Below, piece after piece: positions 35,901 through 50,900 of a stretch of 64,000 nt of DNA. The stretch spans positions 52,357,230 through 52,421,229 of the forward strand of contig OZ034968.1 in assembly GCA_964030785.1 (NCBI GenBank), read 5' to 3'. The translations under genes and the position numbers were made by a program. The notes under the pieces are model-generated. The model did not search any database. It saw nothing but the letters and a program-made list of their open reading frames with translations, and had not been told where the DNA came from. The DNA is from Siderastrea siderea. Taxonomy: Eukaryota > Cnidaria > Anthozoa > Scleractinia > Rhizangiidae. Each line of letters opens with the position of its first letter. Positions within the stretch are counted from its first letter, which is position 1.

Positions 35901-38900
35901 CGAGAAGATTGCCATATTCTAATCTCAAATCAATCAATAAGTCATTTCAAATACCGACAAGTTAAATAACATTTCATGTTAGAAAATATGCTTATTGAGA
36001 TTTTCTAAGTCTTCAGTCTTTTTGATGAAAAAAAGCTAAATCACTTTTAAATTACAAAAGGATGATGTATTTTATTTTTCTTCCACTGACCTACCATTGC
36101 TTACGAATTGGTTCAATACTAGACACTAGATTCGTGCTCATAGGTTTTGGCCAATTAACCAAGTACTTCAAATCTAATTACATGTGCTATTCCAAATAAA
36201 CGATATTTGCAAAAAGGGGCACTTTTAAGAGGTTTTCATGAATTTAATATTACGCACTTTTAATTTTGCATAGGATATTACATGTACATAGAAACGTCAA
36301 GTCCTCGAAAGCTAAGTGATAATGCAAAACTGGACAGTCCGTTGCTGAGCTTCAGTGGATACATGTGCCTCAAATTCTTCTACCACATGTATGGTGCAAC
36401 CATTGGCAAACTGAATGTCATGATCGATGGTAGCAGAGTGTTCTCTGCTAGTGGCAATAAAGGCAACAAATGGATGGAAGCCAGGATAACCACATATCGC
36501 GTTGGAAATGCCAGGGTAAGAAAACAGTGGCTCGTCAAACTGTCTAGTATATTCTAGACATGGCTGAAGACTTTTTTCATACCAGACTCATTTTCAAAAA
36601 CTCTTTGAACCATTGCAGGTAATATTTGAGGGAATAACAGGAAGCAGCTTTACTGGTGATATCGCCATTGACGACTTCTCATTAAGCAAGGGTCGCTGTG
36701 CTCCAAGTAAGTTTTAAACCGGAGTGAAAAACTGCTTGAAATTGTGACATGGATTACCTATCCTCTTCTCTTTGCAATACTTCTAATCATTTTATTCAGC
36801 AACGTTCTTTCGTGTCAAAATTAGCTCTTGCCAGTCATTTATTCCTTTTTTACTACTTTTACTACGGTACGTCAATCAAGGAAAACGTGTAGCATATAGT
36901 CACTAATGAAGCATAAAACTCAAAATTGCTTGGTAATTTGATGTCTGTTTCTTCTCTTCTAACATTTCCTTTTATCATTTTTTCTCGTCAGTGAGGCCAT
37001 CTTCTTGCGATTTCGACACATCAATGTGTGGCTTTGTGCAAGATAAAAGTGACAAGTTTGACTGGACTCGACATAATGGCACAACGTCGTCTTCTAACAC
37101 AGGCCCGTCCTCTGACCATACTGGAAAAGGAGGTAGGCTATTAAAAGAGAACTGTTTACCCGTGCAGTATCCTATTTTTGTGCTATTTAGTTTTTTGCCA
37201 CCTATTTCAGGAAACTTATCTTACTTAAAATCCTTTTCCAAAAGTAGAACAGAAATCCATCGAGAAGTTTGCCATATTCTAATCTTAAATCAATCAATAA
37301 GTCATTTCAAATACCGACAAGTTAAATAACATTTCATGTTAGAAAATATGTTTATATAGATTTTCTAAGACTTCAGTCTTTTTGATGAAAAAAAGCTAAA
37401 TCACTTTTAAATTACAAAAGGATGATGTATTTTATTTTTCTTCCACTGACCTACCAGTGCTTACGAATTGGTTCAATACTAGACACTAGATTCGTGCTCA
37501 TAGTTTTTGGCCAACTAACCAAGTACTTGAAATCTAGTGACGTGTGCTATTCGAAATAAACGATAATTGCAAAAAGGGGCACTTTTAAGAGGTTTTCATG
37601 AATTTAATATTACGCACTTTTAATTTTGCATAGGATATTACATGTACATAGAAACGTCAAGTCCTCGAAAGCTAGGTGATAATGCAAAACTGAACAGTCC
37701 GTTGCTGAGCTTCAGTGGATACATGTGCCTCAAATTCTTCTACCACATGTATGGTGCAACCATTGGCAAACTGAATGTCATGATCGATGGTAGCAGAGTG
37801 TTCTCTGCTAGTGGCAATAAAGGCAACAAATGGATGGAAGCCAGGATAACCACATATCGCGTTGGAAATGCCAGGGTAAGAAAACAGTGGCTCGTCAAAC
37901 TGTCTAGTATATTCTAGACATGGCTGAAGACTTTTTTCATACCAGACTCATTTTCAAAAACTCTTTGAACCATTGCAGGTAATATTTGAGGGAATAACAG
38001 GAAGCAGCTTTACTGGTGATATCGCCATTGACGACTTCTCATTAAGCAAGGGTCGCTGTTCTCCAAGTAAGTTTTAAACCGGAGTGAAAAACTGCTTGAA
38101 ATTGTGACATGGATTACCTATCCTCTTCTCTTTGCAATACTTCTAATCATTTTATTCAGCAACGTTCTTTCGTGTCAAAATTAGCTCTTGCCAGTCATTT
38201 CTTCCTTTTTGTCACGGATTCACTTTTACTACGGTACGTCAATCAAGGAAAACGTGTAGCATATAGTCACTAATGAAGCATAAAACTCAAAATTGCTTGG
38301 TAATTTGATGTCGGTTTCTTCTCTTCTAACATTTCCTTTTATCATTTTTTCTCGTCAGTGAGGCCATCTTCTTGCGATTTCGACACATCAATGTGTGGCT
38401 TTGTGCAGGATAAAAGTGACAAGTTTGACTGGACTCGACATAATGGCACAACGTCGTCTTCTAACACAGGCCCGTCCTCTGACCATACTGGAAAAGGAGG
38501 TAGGCTATTAAAAGAGAACTGTTTACCCGTGCAGTATCCTATTTTTGTGCTATTTAGTTTTTTGCCACCTATTTCAGGAAACTTATCTTACTTAAAATCC
38601 TTTTCGAAAAGTAGAAGAGAAATCCATCGAGAAGTTTGCCATATTCTAATCTCAAATCAATCAATAAGTCATTTCAAATACCGACAAGTTAAATAACATT
38701 TCATGTTAGAAAATATGCTTATTGAGATTTTCTAAGTCTTCAGTCTTTTTGATGAAAAAAAGCTAAATCACTTTTAAATTACAAAAGGATGATGTATTTT
38801 ATTTTTCTTCCACTGACCTACCATTGCTTACGAATTGGTTCAATACTAGACACTAGATTCGTGCTCATAGGTTTTGGCCAATTAACCAAGTACTTCAAAT

Positions 38901-41900
38901 CTAATTACATGTGCTATTCCAAATAAACGATATTTGCAAAAAGGGGCACTTTTAAGAGGTTTTCATGAATTTAATATTACGCACTTTTAATTTTGCATAG
39001 GATATTACATGTACATAGAAACGTCAAGTCCTCGAAAGCTAGGTGATAATGCAAAACTGGACAGTCCGTTGCTGAGCTTCAGTGGATACATGTGCCTCAA
39101 ATTCTTCTACCACATGTATGGTGCAACCATTGGCAAACTGAATGTCATGATCGATGGTAGCAGAGTGTTCTCTGCTAGTGGCAATAAAGGCAACAAATGG
39201 ATGGAAGCCAGGATAACCACATATCGCGTTGGAAATGCCAGGGTAAGAAAACAGTGGCTCGTCAAACTGTCTAGTATATTCTAGACATGGCTGAAGACTT
39301 TTTTCATACCAGACTCATTTTCAAAAACTCTTTGAACCATTGCAGGTAATATTTGAGGGAATAACAGGAAGCAGCTTTACTGGTGATATCGCCATTGACG
39401 ACTTCTCATTAAGCAAGGGTCGCTGTGCTCCAAGTAAGTTTTAAACCGGAGTGAAAAACTGCTTGAAATTGTGACATGGATTACCTATCCTCTTCTCTTT
39501 GCAATACTTCTAATCATTTTATTCAGCAACGTTCTTTCGTGTCAAAATTAGCTCTTGCCAGTCATTTCTTCCTTTTTGTCACGGATTCACTTTTACTACG
39601 GTACGTCAATCAAGGAAAACGTGTAGCATATAGTCACTAATGAAGCATAAAACTCAAAATTGCTTGGTAATTTGATGTCTGTTTCTTCTCTTCTAACATT
39701 TCCTTTTATCATTTTTTCTCGTCAGTGAGGCCATCTTCTTGCGATTTCGACACATCAATGTGTGGCTTTGTGCAAGATAAAAGTGACAAGTTTGACTGGA
39801 CTCGACATAATGGCACAACGTCGTCTTCTAACACAGGCCCGTCCTCTGACCATACTGGAAAAGGAGGTAGGCTATTAAAAGAGAACTGTTTACCCGTGCA
39901 GTATCCTATTTTTGTGCTATTTAGTTTTTTGCCACCTATTTCAGGAAAGTTATCTTACTTAAAATCCTTTTCCAAAAGTAGAACAGAAATCCATCGAGAA
40001 GTTTGCCATATTCTAATCTTAAATCAATCAATAAGTCATTTCAAATACCGACAAGTTAAATAACATTTCATGTTAGAAAATATGTTTATATAGATTTTCT
40101 AAGACTTCAGTCTTTTTGATGAAAAAAAGCTAAATCACTTTTAAATTACAAAAGGATGATGTATTTTATTTTTCTTCCACTGACCTACCAGTGCTTACGA
40201 ATTGGTTCAATACTAGACACTAGATTCGTGCTCATAGTTTTTGGCCAACTAACCAAGTACTTGAAATCTAGTGACGTGTGCTATTCGAAATAAACGATAA
40301 TTGCAAAAAGGGGCACTTTTAAGAGGTTTTCATGAATTTAATATTACGCACTTTTAATTTTGCATAGGATATTACATGTACATAGAAACGTCAAGTCCTC
40401 GAAAGCTAGGTGATAATGCAAAACTGAACAGTCCGTTGCTGAGCTTCAGTGGATACATGTGCCTCAAATTCTTCTACCACATGTATGGTGCAACCATTGG
40501 CAAACTGAATGTCATGATCGATGGTAGCAGAGTGTTCTCTGCTAGTGGCAATAAAGGCAACAAATGGATGGAAGCCAGGATAACCACATATCGCGTTGGA
40601 AATGCCAGGGTAAGAAAACAGTGGCTTGTCAAACTGTCTACTACATTCTATACATAGTTGAAGACTTTTTAAATACCAGACTCATTTTCAAAAACTCTTT
40701 GAACCATTGCAGGTAATATTTGAGGGAATAAAAGGAATCAGCTTTACTGGTGATATCGCCATTGACGACTTCTCATTAAGCAAGGGTCGCTGTGCTCTAA
40801 GTAAGTTTTAAAGCAGAGTAAAAAACTGACTGGAATTGTGACATGGACATGGAAAACGTGTAGCATATAGTCACTAATGAAGCATAAAACTCAAAATTGC
40901 TTGGTAATTTGATGTCTGTTTCTTCTCTTCTAACATTTCCTTTTATCATTTTTTCTCGTCAGTGAGGCCATCTTCTTGCGATTTCGACACATCAATGTGT
41001 GGCTTTGTGCAAGATAAAAGTGACAAGTTTGACTGGACTCGACATAACGGCACAACGTCGTCTTCTAACACAGGCCCGTCCTCTGACCATACTGGAAAAG
41101 GAGGTAGGCTATTAAAAGAGAAGTGTTTGCCCGTGCAGTATCCTATTTTTGTGCTATTTAGTTTTTTGCCACCTATTTCAGGAAAGTTATCTTACTTAAA
41201 ACCCTTTTCCAAAAGTAGAACAGAAATCCATCGAGAAGTTTGCCATATTCTAATCTTAAATCAATCAATAAGTCATTTCAAATACCGACAAGTTAAATAA
41301 CATTTCATGTTAGAAAATATGTTTATATAGATTTTCTAAGTCTTCAGTCTTTTTGATAAAAAAAAGCTAAATCACTTTTAAATTACAAAAGGATGATGTA
41401 TTTTATTTTTCTTCCACTGACCTACCAGTGCTTACGAATTGGTTCAACACTAGACACTAGATTCGTGCTCATAGTTTTTGGCCAACTAACCAAGTACTTG
41501 AAATCTAGTGACGTGTGCTATTCGAAATAAACGATAATTGCAAAAAGGGGCACTTTTAAGAGGTTTTCATGAATTTAATATTACGCACTTTTAATTTTGC
41601 ATAGGATATTACATGTACATAGAAACGTCAAGTCCTCGAAAGCTAGGTGATAATGCAAAACTGAACAGTCCGTTGCTGAGCTTCAGTGGATACATGTGCC
41701 TCAAATTCTTCTACCACATGTATGGTGCAACCATTGGCAAACTGAATGTCATGATCGATGGTAGCAGAGTGTTCTCTGCTAGTGGCAATAAAGGCAACAA
41801 ATGGATGGAAGCCAGGATAACCACATATCGCGTTGGAAATGCCAGGGTAAGAAAACAGTGGCTTGTCAAACTGTCTAGTATATTCTATACATGGTTGAAG

Positions 41901-44900
41901 ACTTTTTTCATACCAGACTCATTTTCAAAAACTCTTTGAACCATTGCAGGTAATATTTGAGGGAATAACAGGAAGCAGCTTTACTGGTGATATCGCCATT
42001 GACGACTTCTCATTAAGCAAGGGTCGCTGTGCTCCAAGTAAGTTTTAAAGCGGAGTAAAAAACTGACTGAAATTGTGACATGGATTACCTATCCTCTTCT
42101 CTTTGCAATACTTCTAATCATTTTATTCAGCAACGTTCTTTCGTGTCAAAATTAGCTCTTGTCAGTCATTTCTTCCTTTTTGTCACGGATTCACTTTTAC
42201 TACGGTACGTCAATGAAGGAAAACGTGTAGCATATAATCACTAATGAAGCATAAAACTCAAAATTGCTTGGTAATTTGATGTCTGTTTCTTCTCTTCTAA
42301 CATTTCCTTTTATCATTTTTTCTCGTCAGTGAGGCCATCTTCTTGCGATTTCGACACATCAATGTGTGGCTTTGTGCAGGACAAAAGTGACAAGTTTGAC
42401 TGGACTCGACATTCTGGAACAACGTCGTCTTCTAACACAGGCCCGTCCTCTGACCATACTGGAAAAGGAGGTAGGCTATTAAAAGAGAACTGTTTACCCG
42501 TGCAGTATCCTATTTTTGTGCTATTTAGTTTTTTGCCACCTATTTCAGGAAACTTATCTTACTTAAAATCCTTTTCCAAAAGTAGAACAGAAATCCGTCG
42601 AGAAGTTTGCCATATTCTAATCTTAAATCAATCAACAAGTCATTCCAAATACCAAGTTAAATAACATTTCATGTTAGAAAATATACTTATTGAGTTTTTC
42701 TAAGTCTTCAGTCTTTTCGATGAAAAAAAGCTAAATCACTTTTAAATTACGAAAGGATTATGAATTTTTTTTTCTACGACTGATATACCAGTGCTTACGA
42801 ATTGGTTCAATACTAGACATTAGATTCGTGCTCATAGTTTTTGGCCAGCTAACCAAGTACTTGAAATCTAGTTACATGTGCTATTCGAAATAAACGATAA
42901 TTGCTAAAAGGGGCACTTTTAAGAGGTTTTCATGAATTTAATTATTACGCACTTTTAATTTTGCATAGGATATTACATGTACATAGAAACGTCAAGTCCT
43001 CGAAAGCTAGGTGATAATGCAAAACTGAACAGTCCGTTGCTGAGCTTCAGTGGATACATGTGCCTCAAATTCTTCTACCACATGTATGGTGCAACCATTG
43101 GCAAACTGAATGTCATGATCGATGGTAGCAGAGTGTTCTCTGCTAGTGGCAATAAAGGCAACAAATGGATGGAAGCCAGGATAACCACATATCGCGTTGG
43201 AAATGCCAGGGTAAGAAAACAGTGGCTTGTCAAACTGTCTAGTATATTCTATACATGGTTGAAGACTTTTTTCATACAAGACTCATTTTCAAAAACTCTT
43301 TGAACCATTGCAGGTAATATTTGAGGGAATAACAGGAAGCAGCTTTACTGGTGATATCGCCATTGACGACTTCTCATTAAGCAAGGGTCGCTGTGCTCCA
43401 AGTAAGTTTTAAACCGGAGTAAAAAAAACTGACTGAAATTGTGACATGGAGTACCTATCTTCTTTTCTTTGCAATACTTCTAATCATTTTATTCAGCAAC
43501 GTTCTTTCGTGTCAAAATTAGCTCTTGCCAGTCATTTATTCCTTTTTGTCACGGATTCACTTTTACTACGGTACGTCAATCAAGGAAAAGGTGTAGCATA
43601 CAGTCACTAATGAAGCATAAAACTCAAAATTGCTTGGTAATTTGATGTCTGTTTTTTCTCTTCTAACATTTCCTTTTCTCATTTTTTCTCGTCAGTGAGG
43701 CCATCTTCTTGCGATTTCGACACATCAATGTGTGGCTTTGTGCAGGATAAAAGTGACAAGTTTGACTGGACTCGACATAGTGGAACAACGTCTTCTTCTA
43801 ACACTGGCCCGTCCTCTGACCATACTGGAAAAGGAGGTAGGCTATTAAAAGAGAAGTGTTTGCCCGTGCAGTATCCTATTTTGTGCTATTTAGTTTTTTG
43901 CCACCTATTTCAGGAAACTTATCTTACTTAAAATCCTTTTCCAGAAGTAGAAGAGAAATCCATCGAGAAGTTTGCCATATTCTAATCTTAAATCAATCAA
44001 TAAGTCATTTCAAATACCAACAAGTTAAATAACATTTCATGCTAGAAAATATGCTTATTGAGATTTTCTAAGTCTTCAGTCTTTTTGATGAAAAAAAGCT
44101 AAATCACTTTTAAATTACAAAAGGATGATGTATTTTATTTTTCTTCCACTGACATACCAGTGCTTACGAATTGGTTCAATACTAGACACTAGATTCGTGC
44201 TCATAGTTTTTGGCCAACTAACGAAGTACTTGAAATCTAGTTACATGTGCTATTCGAAATAAACGATAATTGCAAAAAGGGGCACTTTTAAGAGGTTTTC
44301 ATGAATTTAATATTACGCACTTTTAATTTTGCATAGGATATTACATGTACATGGAAACGTCAAGTCCTCGAAAGCTAGGTGATAATGCAAAACTGAACAG
44401 TCCGTTGCTGAGCTTCAGTGGATACATGTGCCTCAAATTCTTCTACCACATGTATGGTGCAACCATTGGCAAACTGAATGTCATGATCGATGGTAGCAGG
44501 GTGTTCTCTGCTAGTGGCAATAAAGGCAACAAATGGATGGAAGCCAGGATAACCACATATCGCGTTGGAAATGCCAGGGTAAGAAAACAGTGGCTTGTCA
44601 AACTGTCTAGTACATTCTATACATAGTTGAAGACATTTTAAATACCAGACTCATTTTCAAAAACTCTTTGAACCATTGCAGGTAATATTTGAGGGAATAA
44701 AAGGAAGCAGCTTTACTGGTGATATCGCCATTGACGACTTCTCATTAAGCAAGGGTCGCTGTGCTCCAAGTAAGTTTTAAAGCGGAGTAAAAAACTGACT
44801 GGAATTGTGACATGGACATGGAAAACGTGTAGCATATAGTCACTAATGAAGCATAAAACTCAAAATTGCTTGGTAATTTGATGTCTGTTTCTTCTCTTCT

Positions 44901-47900
44901 AACATTTCCTTTTATCATTTTTTCTCGTCAGTGAGGCCATCTTCTTGCGATTTCGACACATCAATGTGTGGCTTTGTGCAGGATAAAAGTGACAAGTTTG
45001 ACTGGACTCGACATAGTGGAACAACGTCGTCTTCTAACACAGGCCCGTCCTCTGACCATACTGGAAAAGGAGGTAGGCTATTAAAAGAGAAGTGTTTGCC
45101 CGTGCAGTATCCTATTTTTGTGCTATTTAGTTTTTTGCCACCTATTTCAGGAAACTTATCTTACTTAAAATCCTTTTCCAAAAGTAGAACAGAAATCCAT
45201 CGAGAAGTTTGCCATATTCTAATCTTAAATCAATCAATAAGTCATTTCAAATACCGACAAGTTAAATAACATTTCATGTTAGAAAATATGTTTATATAGA
45301 TTTTCTAAGTCTTCAGTCTTTTTGATGAAAAAAAGCTAAATCACTTTTAAATTACAAAAGGATGATGTATTTTATTTTTCTTCCACTGACATACCAGTGC
45401 TTACGAATTGGTTCAATACTAGACACTAGATTCGTGCTCATAGTTTTTGGCCAACTAACCAAGTACTTGAAATCTAGTGACGTGTGCTATTCGAAATAAA
45501 CGATAATTGCAAAAAGGGGCACTTTTAAGAGGTTTTCATGAATTTAATATTACGCACTTTTAATTTTGCATAGGATATTACATGTACATAGAAACGTCAA
45601 GTCCTCGAAAGCTAGGTGATAATGCAAAACTGAACAGTCCGTTGCTGAGCTTCAGTGGATACATGTGCCTCAAATTCTTCTACCACATGTATGGTGCAAC
45701 CATTGGCAAACTGAATGTCATGATCGATGGTAGCAGAGTGTTCTCTGCTAGTGGCAATAAAGGCAACAAATGGATGGAAGCCAGGATAACCACATATCGC
45801 GTTGGAAATGCCAGGGTAAGAAAACAGTGGCTTGTCAAACTGTCTAGTATATGCTATACATAGTTGAAGACTTTTTAAATACCAGACTCATTTTATAAAA
45901 CTCTTTGAACCATTGCAGGTAATATTTGAGGGAATAACAGGAAGCAGCTTTACTGGTGATATCGCCATTGACGACTTCTCATTAAGCAAGGGTCGCTGTG
46001 CTCCAAGTAAGTTTTAAAGCGGAGTAAAAAACTGACTGAAATTGTGACATGGAGTACCTATCTTCTTTTCTTTGCAATACTTCTAATCATTTTATTCAGC
46101 AACGTTCTTTCGTGTCAAAATTAGCTCTTGTCAGTCATTTCTTCCTTTTTGTCACGGATTCACTTTTACTACGGTACGTCAATCAAGGAAAACGTGTAGC
46201 ATACAATCACTAATGAAGCATAAAACTCAAAATTGCTTGGAAATTTGATGTCTGTTTCTTCTCTTCTAACATTTCCTTTTATCATTTTTTCTCGTCAGTG
46301 AGGCCATCTTCTTGCGATTTCGACACATCAATGTGTGGCTTTGTGCAGGATAAAAGTGACAAGTTTGACTGGACTCGACATAGTGGAACAACGTCGTCTT
46401 CTAACACAGGCCCGTCCTCTGACCATACTGGAAAAGGAGGTAGGCTATTAAAAGAGAAGTGTTTGCCCGTGCAGTATCCTATTTTTGTGCTATTTAGTTT
46501 TTTGCCACCTATTTCAGGAAACTTATCTTACTTAAAATCCTTTTCCAAGAGTAGAACAGAAATCCATCGAGAAGTTTGCCATATTCTAATCTTAAATCAA
46601 TCAATAAGTCATTTCAAATACCGACAAGTTAAATAACATTTCATGTTAGAAAATATGTTTATATAGATTTTCTAAGACTTCAGTCTTTTTGATGAAAAAC
46701 AGCTAAATCACTTTTAAATTACAAAAGGATGATGTATTTTATTTTTCTTCCACTGACCTACCAGTGCTTACGAATTGGTTCAATACTAGACACTAGATTC
46801 GTGCTCATAGTTTTTGGCCAACTAACCAAGTACTTGAAATCTAGTGACGTGTGCTATTCGAAATAAACGATAATTGCAAAAAGGGGCACTTTTAAGAGGT
46901 TTTCATGAATTTAATATTACGCACTTTTAATTTTGCATAGGATATTACATGTACATAGAAACGTCAAGTCCTCGAAAGCTAGGTGATAATGCAAAACTGA
47001 ACAGTCCGTTGCTGAGCTTCAGTGGATACATGTGCCTCAAATTCTTCTACCACATGTATGGTGCAACCATTGGCAAACTGAATGTCATGATCGATGGTAG
47101 CAGAGTGTTCTCTGCTAGTGGCAATAAAGGCAACAAATGGATGGAAGCCAGGATAACCACATATCGCGTTGGAAATGCCAGGGTAAGAAAACAGTGGCTT
47201 GTCAAACTGTCTAGTATATGCTATACATAGTTGAAGACTTTTTAAATACCAGACTCATTTTATAAAACTCTTTGAACCATTGCAGGTAATATTTGAGGGA
47301 ATAACAGGAAGCAGCTTTACTGGTGATATCGCCATTGACGACTTCTCATTAAGCAAGGGTCGCTGTGCTCCAAGTAAGTTTTAAAGCGGAGTAAAAAACT
47401 GACTGAAATTGTGACATGGAGTACCTATCTTCTTTTCTTTGCAATACTTCTAATCATTTTATTCAGCAACGTTCTTTCGTGTCAAAATTAGCTCTTGTCA
47501 GTCATTTCTTCCTTTTTGTCACGGATTCACTTTTACTACGGTACGTCAATCAAGGAAAACGTGTAGCATATAGTCACTAATGAAGCATAAAACTCAAAAT
47601 TGCTTGGTAATTTGATGTCGGTTTCTTCTCTTCTAACATTTCCTTTTATCATTTTTTCTCGTCAGTGAGGCCATCTTCTTGCGATTTCGACACATCAATG
47701 TGTGGCTTTGTGCAGGATAAAAGTGACAAGTTTGACTGGACTCGACATAGTGGAACAACGTCGTCTTCTAACACAGGCCCGTCCTCTGACCATACTGGAA
47801 AAGGAGGTAGGCTATTAAAAGAGAAGTGTTTGCCCGTGCAGTATCCTATTTTTGTGCTATTTAGTTTTTTGCCACCTATTTCAGGAAACTTATCTTACTT

Positions 47901-50900
47901 AAAATCCTTTTCCAAAAGTAGAACAGAAATCCATCGAGAAGTTTGCCATATTCTAATCTTAAATCAATCAATAAGTCATTTCAAATACCGACAAGTTAAA
48001 TAACATTTCATGTTAGAAAATATGTTTATATAGATTTTCTAAGTCTTCAGTCTTTTTGATGAAAAAAAGCTAAATCACTTTTAAATTACAAAAGGATGAG
48101 GTATTTTATTTTTCTTCCACTGACCTACCAGTGCTTACGAATTGGTTCAATACTAGACACTAGATTCGTGCTCATAGTTTTTGGCCAACTAACCAAGTAC
48201 TTGAAATCTAGTGACATGTGCTATTCGAAATAAACGATAATTGCAAAAAGGGGCACTTTTAAGAGGTTTTCATGAATTTAATATTACGCACTTTTAATTT
48301 TGCATAGGATATTACATGTACATAGAAACGTCAAGTCCTCGAAAGCTAGGTGATAATGCAAAACTGAACAGTCCGTTGCTGAGCTTCAGTGGATACATGT
48401 GCCTCAAATTCTTCTACCACATGTATGGTGCAACCATTGGCAAACTGAATGTCATGATCGATGGTAGCAGAGTGTTCTCTGCTAGTGGCAATAAAGGCAA
48501 CAAATGGATGGAAGCCAGGATAACCACATATCGCGTTGGAAATGCCAGGGTAAGAAAACAGTGGCTTGTCAAACTGTCTAGTATATTCTATACATAGTTG
48601 AAGACTTTTTTCATACCAGACTCATTTTAAAAACTCTTTGAACCATTGCAGGTAATATTTGAGGGAATAACAGGAAGCAGCTTTACTGGTGATATCGCCA
48701 TTGACGACTTCTCATTAAGCAAGGGTCGCTGTGCTCCAAGTAAGTTTTAAACCGGAGTGAAAAACTGCTTGAAATTGTGACATGGATTACCTATCCTCTT
48801 CTCTTTGCAATACTTCTAATCATTTTATTCAGCAACGTTCTTTCGTGTCAAAATTAGCTCTTGCCAGTCATTTATTCCTTTTTGTCACGGATTCACTTTT
48901 ACTACGGTACGTCAATCAAGGAAAACGTGTAGCATATAGTCACTAATGAAGCATAAAACTCAAAATTGCTTGGTAATTTGATGTCTGTTTCTTCTCTTCT
49001 AACATTTCCTTTTATCATTTTTTCTCGTCAGTGAGGCCATCTTCTTGCGATTTCGACACATCAATGTGTGGCTTTGTGCAGGATAAAAGTGACAAGTTTG
49101 ACTGGACTCGACATTCTGGAACAACGTCGTCTTCTAACACAGGCCCGTCCTCTGACCATACTGGAAAAGGAGGTAGGCTATTAAAAGAGAACTGTTTACC
49201 CGTGCAGTATCCTATTTTTGTGCTATTTAGTTTTTTGCCACCTATTTCAGGAAACTTATCTTACTTAAAATCCTTTTCCAAAAGTAGAACAGAAATCCGT
49301 CGAGAAGTTTGCCATATTCTAATCTTAAATCAATCAACAAGTCATTCCAAATACCAAGTTAAATAACATTTCATGTTAGAAAATATGCTTATTGAGTTTT
49401 TCTAAGTCTTCAGTCTTTTCGATGAAAAAAAGCTAAATCACTTTTAAATTACGAAAGGATTATGAATTTTTTTTTTCTACGACTGACATACCAGTGCTTA
49501 CGAATTGGTTCAATACTAGACATTAGATTCGTGCTCATAGTTTTTGGCCAGCTAACCAAGTACTTGAAATCTAGTTACATGTGCTATTCGAAATAAACGA
49601 TAATTGCTAAAAGGGGCACTTTTAAGAGGTTTTCATGAATTTAATTATTACGCACTTTTAATTTTGCATAGGATATTACATGTACATAGAAACGTCAAGT
49701 CCTCGAAAGCTAGGTGATAATGCAAAACTGAACAGTCCGTTGCTGAGCTTCAGTGGATACATGTGCCTCAAATTCTTCTACCACATGTATGGTGCAACCA
49801 TTGGCAAACTGAATGTCATGATCGATGGTAGCAGAGTGTTCTCTGCTAGTGGCAATAAAGGCAACAAATGGATGGAAGCCAGGATAACCACATATCGCGT
49901 TGGAAATGCCAGGGTAAGAAAACAGTGGCTTGTCAAACTGTCTAGTATATTCTATACATGGTTGAAGACTTTTTTCATACCAGACTCATTTTAAAAAAAC
50001 TCTTTGAACCATTGCAGGTAATATTTGAGGGAATAACAGGAAGCAGCTTTACTGGTGATATCGCCATTGACGACTTCTCATTAAGCAAGGGTCGCTGTGC
50101 TCCAAGTAAGTTTTAAACCGGAGTAAAAAAAACTGACTGAAATTGTGACATGGATTACCTATCCTCTTTTCTTTGCAATACTTCTAATCATTTTATTCAG
50201 CAACGTTCTTTCGTGTCAAAATTAGCTCTTGCCAGTCATTTATTCCTTTTTGTCACGGATTCACTTTTACTACGGTACGTCAATCAAGGAAAACGTGTAG
50301 CATATAGTCACTAATGAAGCATAAAACTCAAAATTGCTTGGTAATTTGATGTCTGTTTTTTCTCTTCTAACATTTCCTTTTATCATTTTTTCTCGTCAGT
50401 GAGGCCATCTTCTTGCGATTTCGACACATCAATGTGTGGCTTTGTGCAGGATAAAAGTGACAAGTTTGACTGGACTCGACATAGTGGAACAACGTCTTCT
50501 TCTAACACAGGCCCGTCCTCTGACCATACTGGAAAAGGAGGTAGGCTATTAAAAGAGAAGTGTTTGCCCGTGCAGTATCCTATTTTGTGCTATTTAGTTT
50601 TTTGCCACCTATTTCAGGAAACTTATCTTACTTAAAAGCCTTTTCCAAAAGTAGAACAGAAATCCATCGAGAAGTTTGCCATATTCTAATCTTAAATCAA
50701 TCAATAAGTCATTTCAAATACCAACAAGTTAAATAACATTTCATGCTAGAAAATATGCTTATTGAGATTTTCTAAGTCTTCAGTCTTTTTGATGAAAAAA
50801 AGCTAAATCACTTTTAAATTACAAAAGGATGATGTATTTTATTTTTCTTCCACTGACATACCAGTGCTTACGAATTGGTTCAATACTAGACACTAGATTC

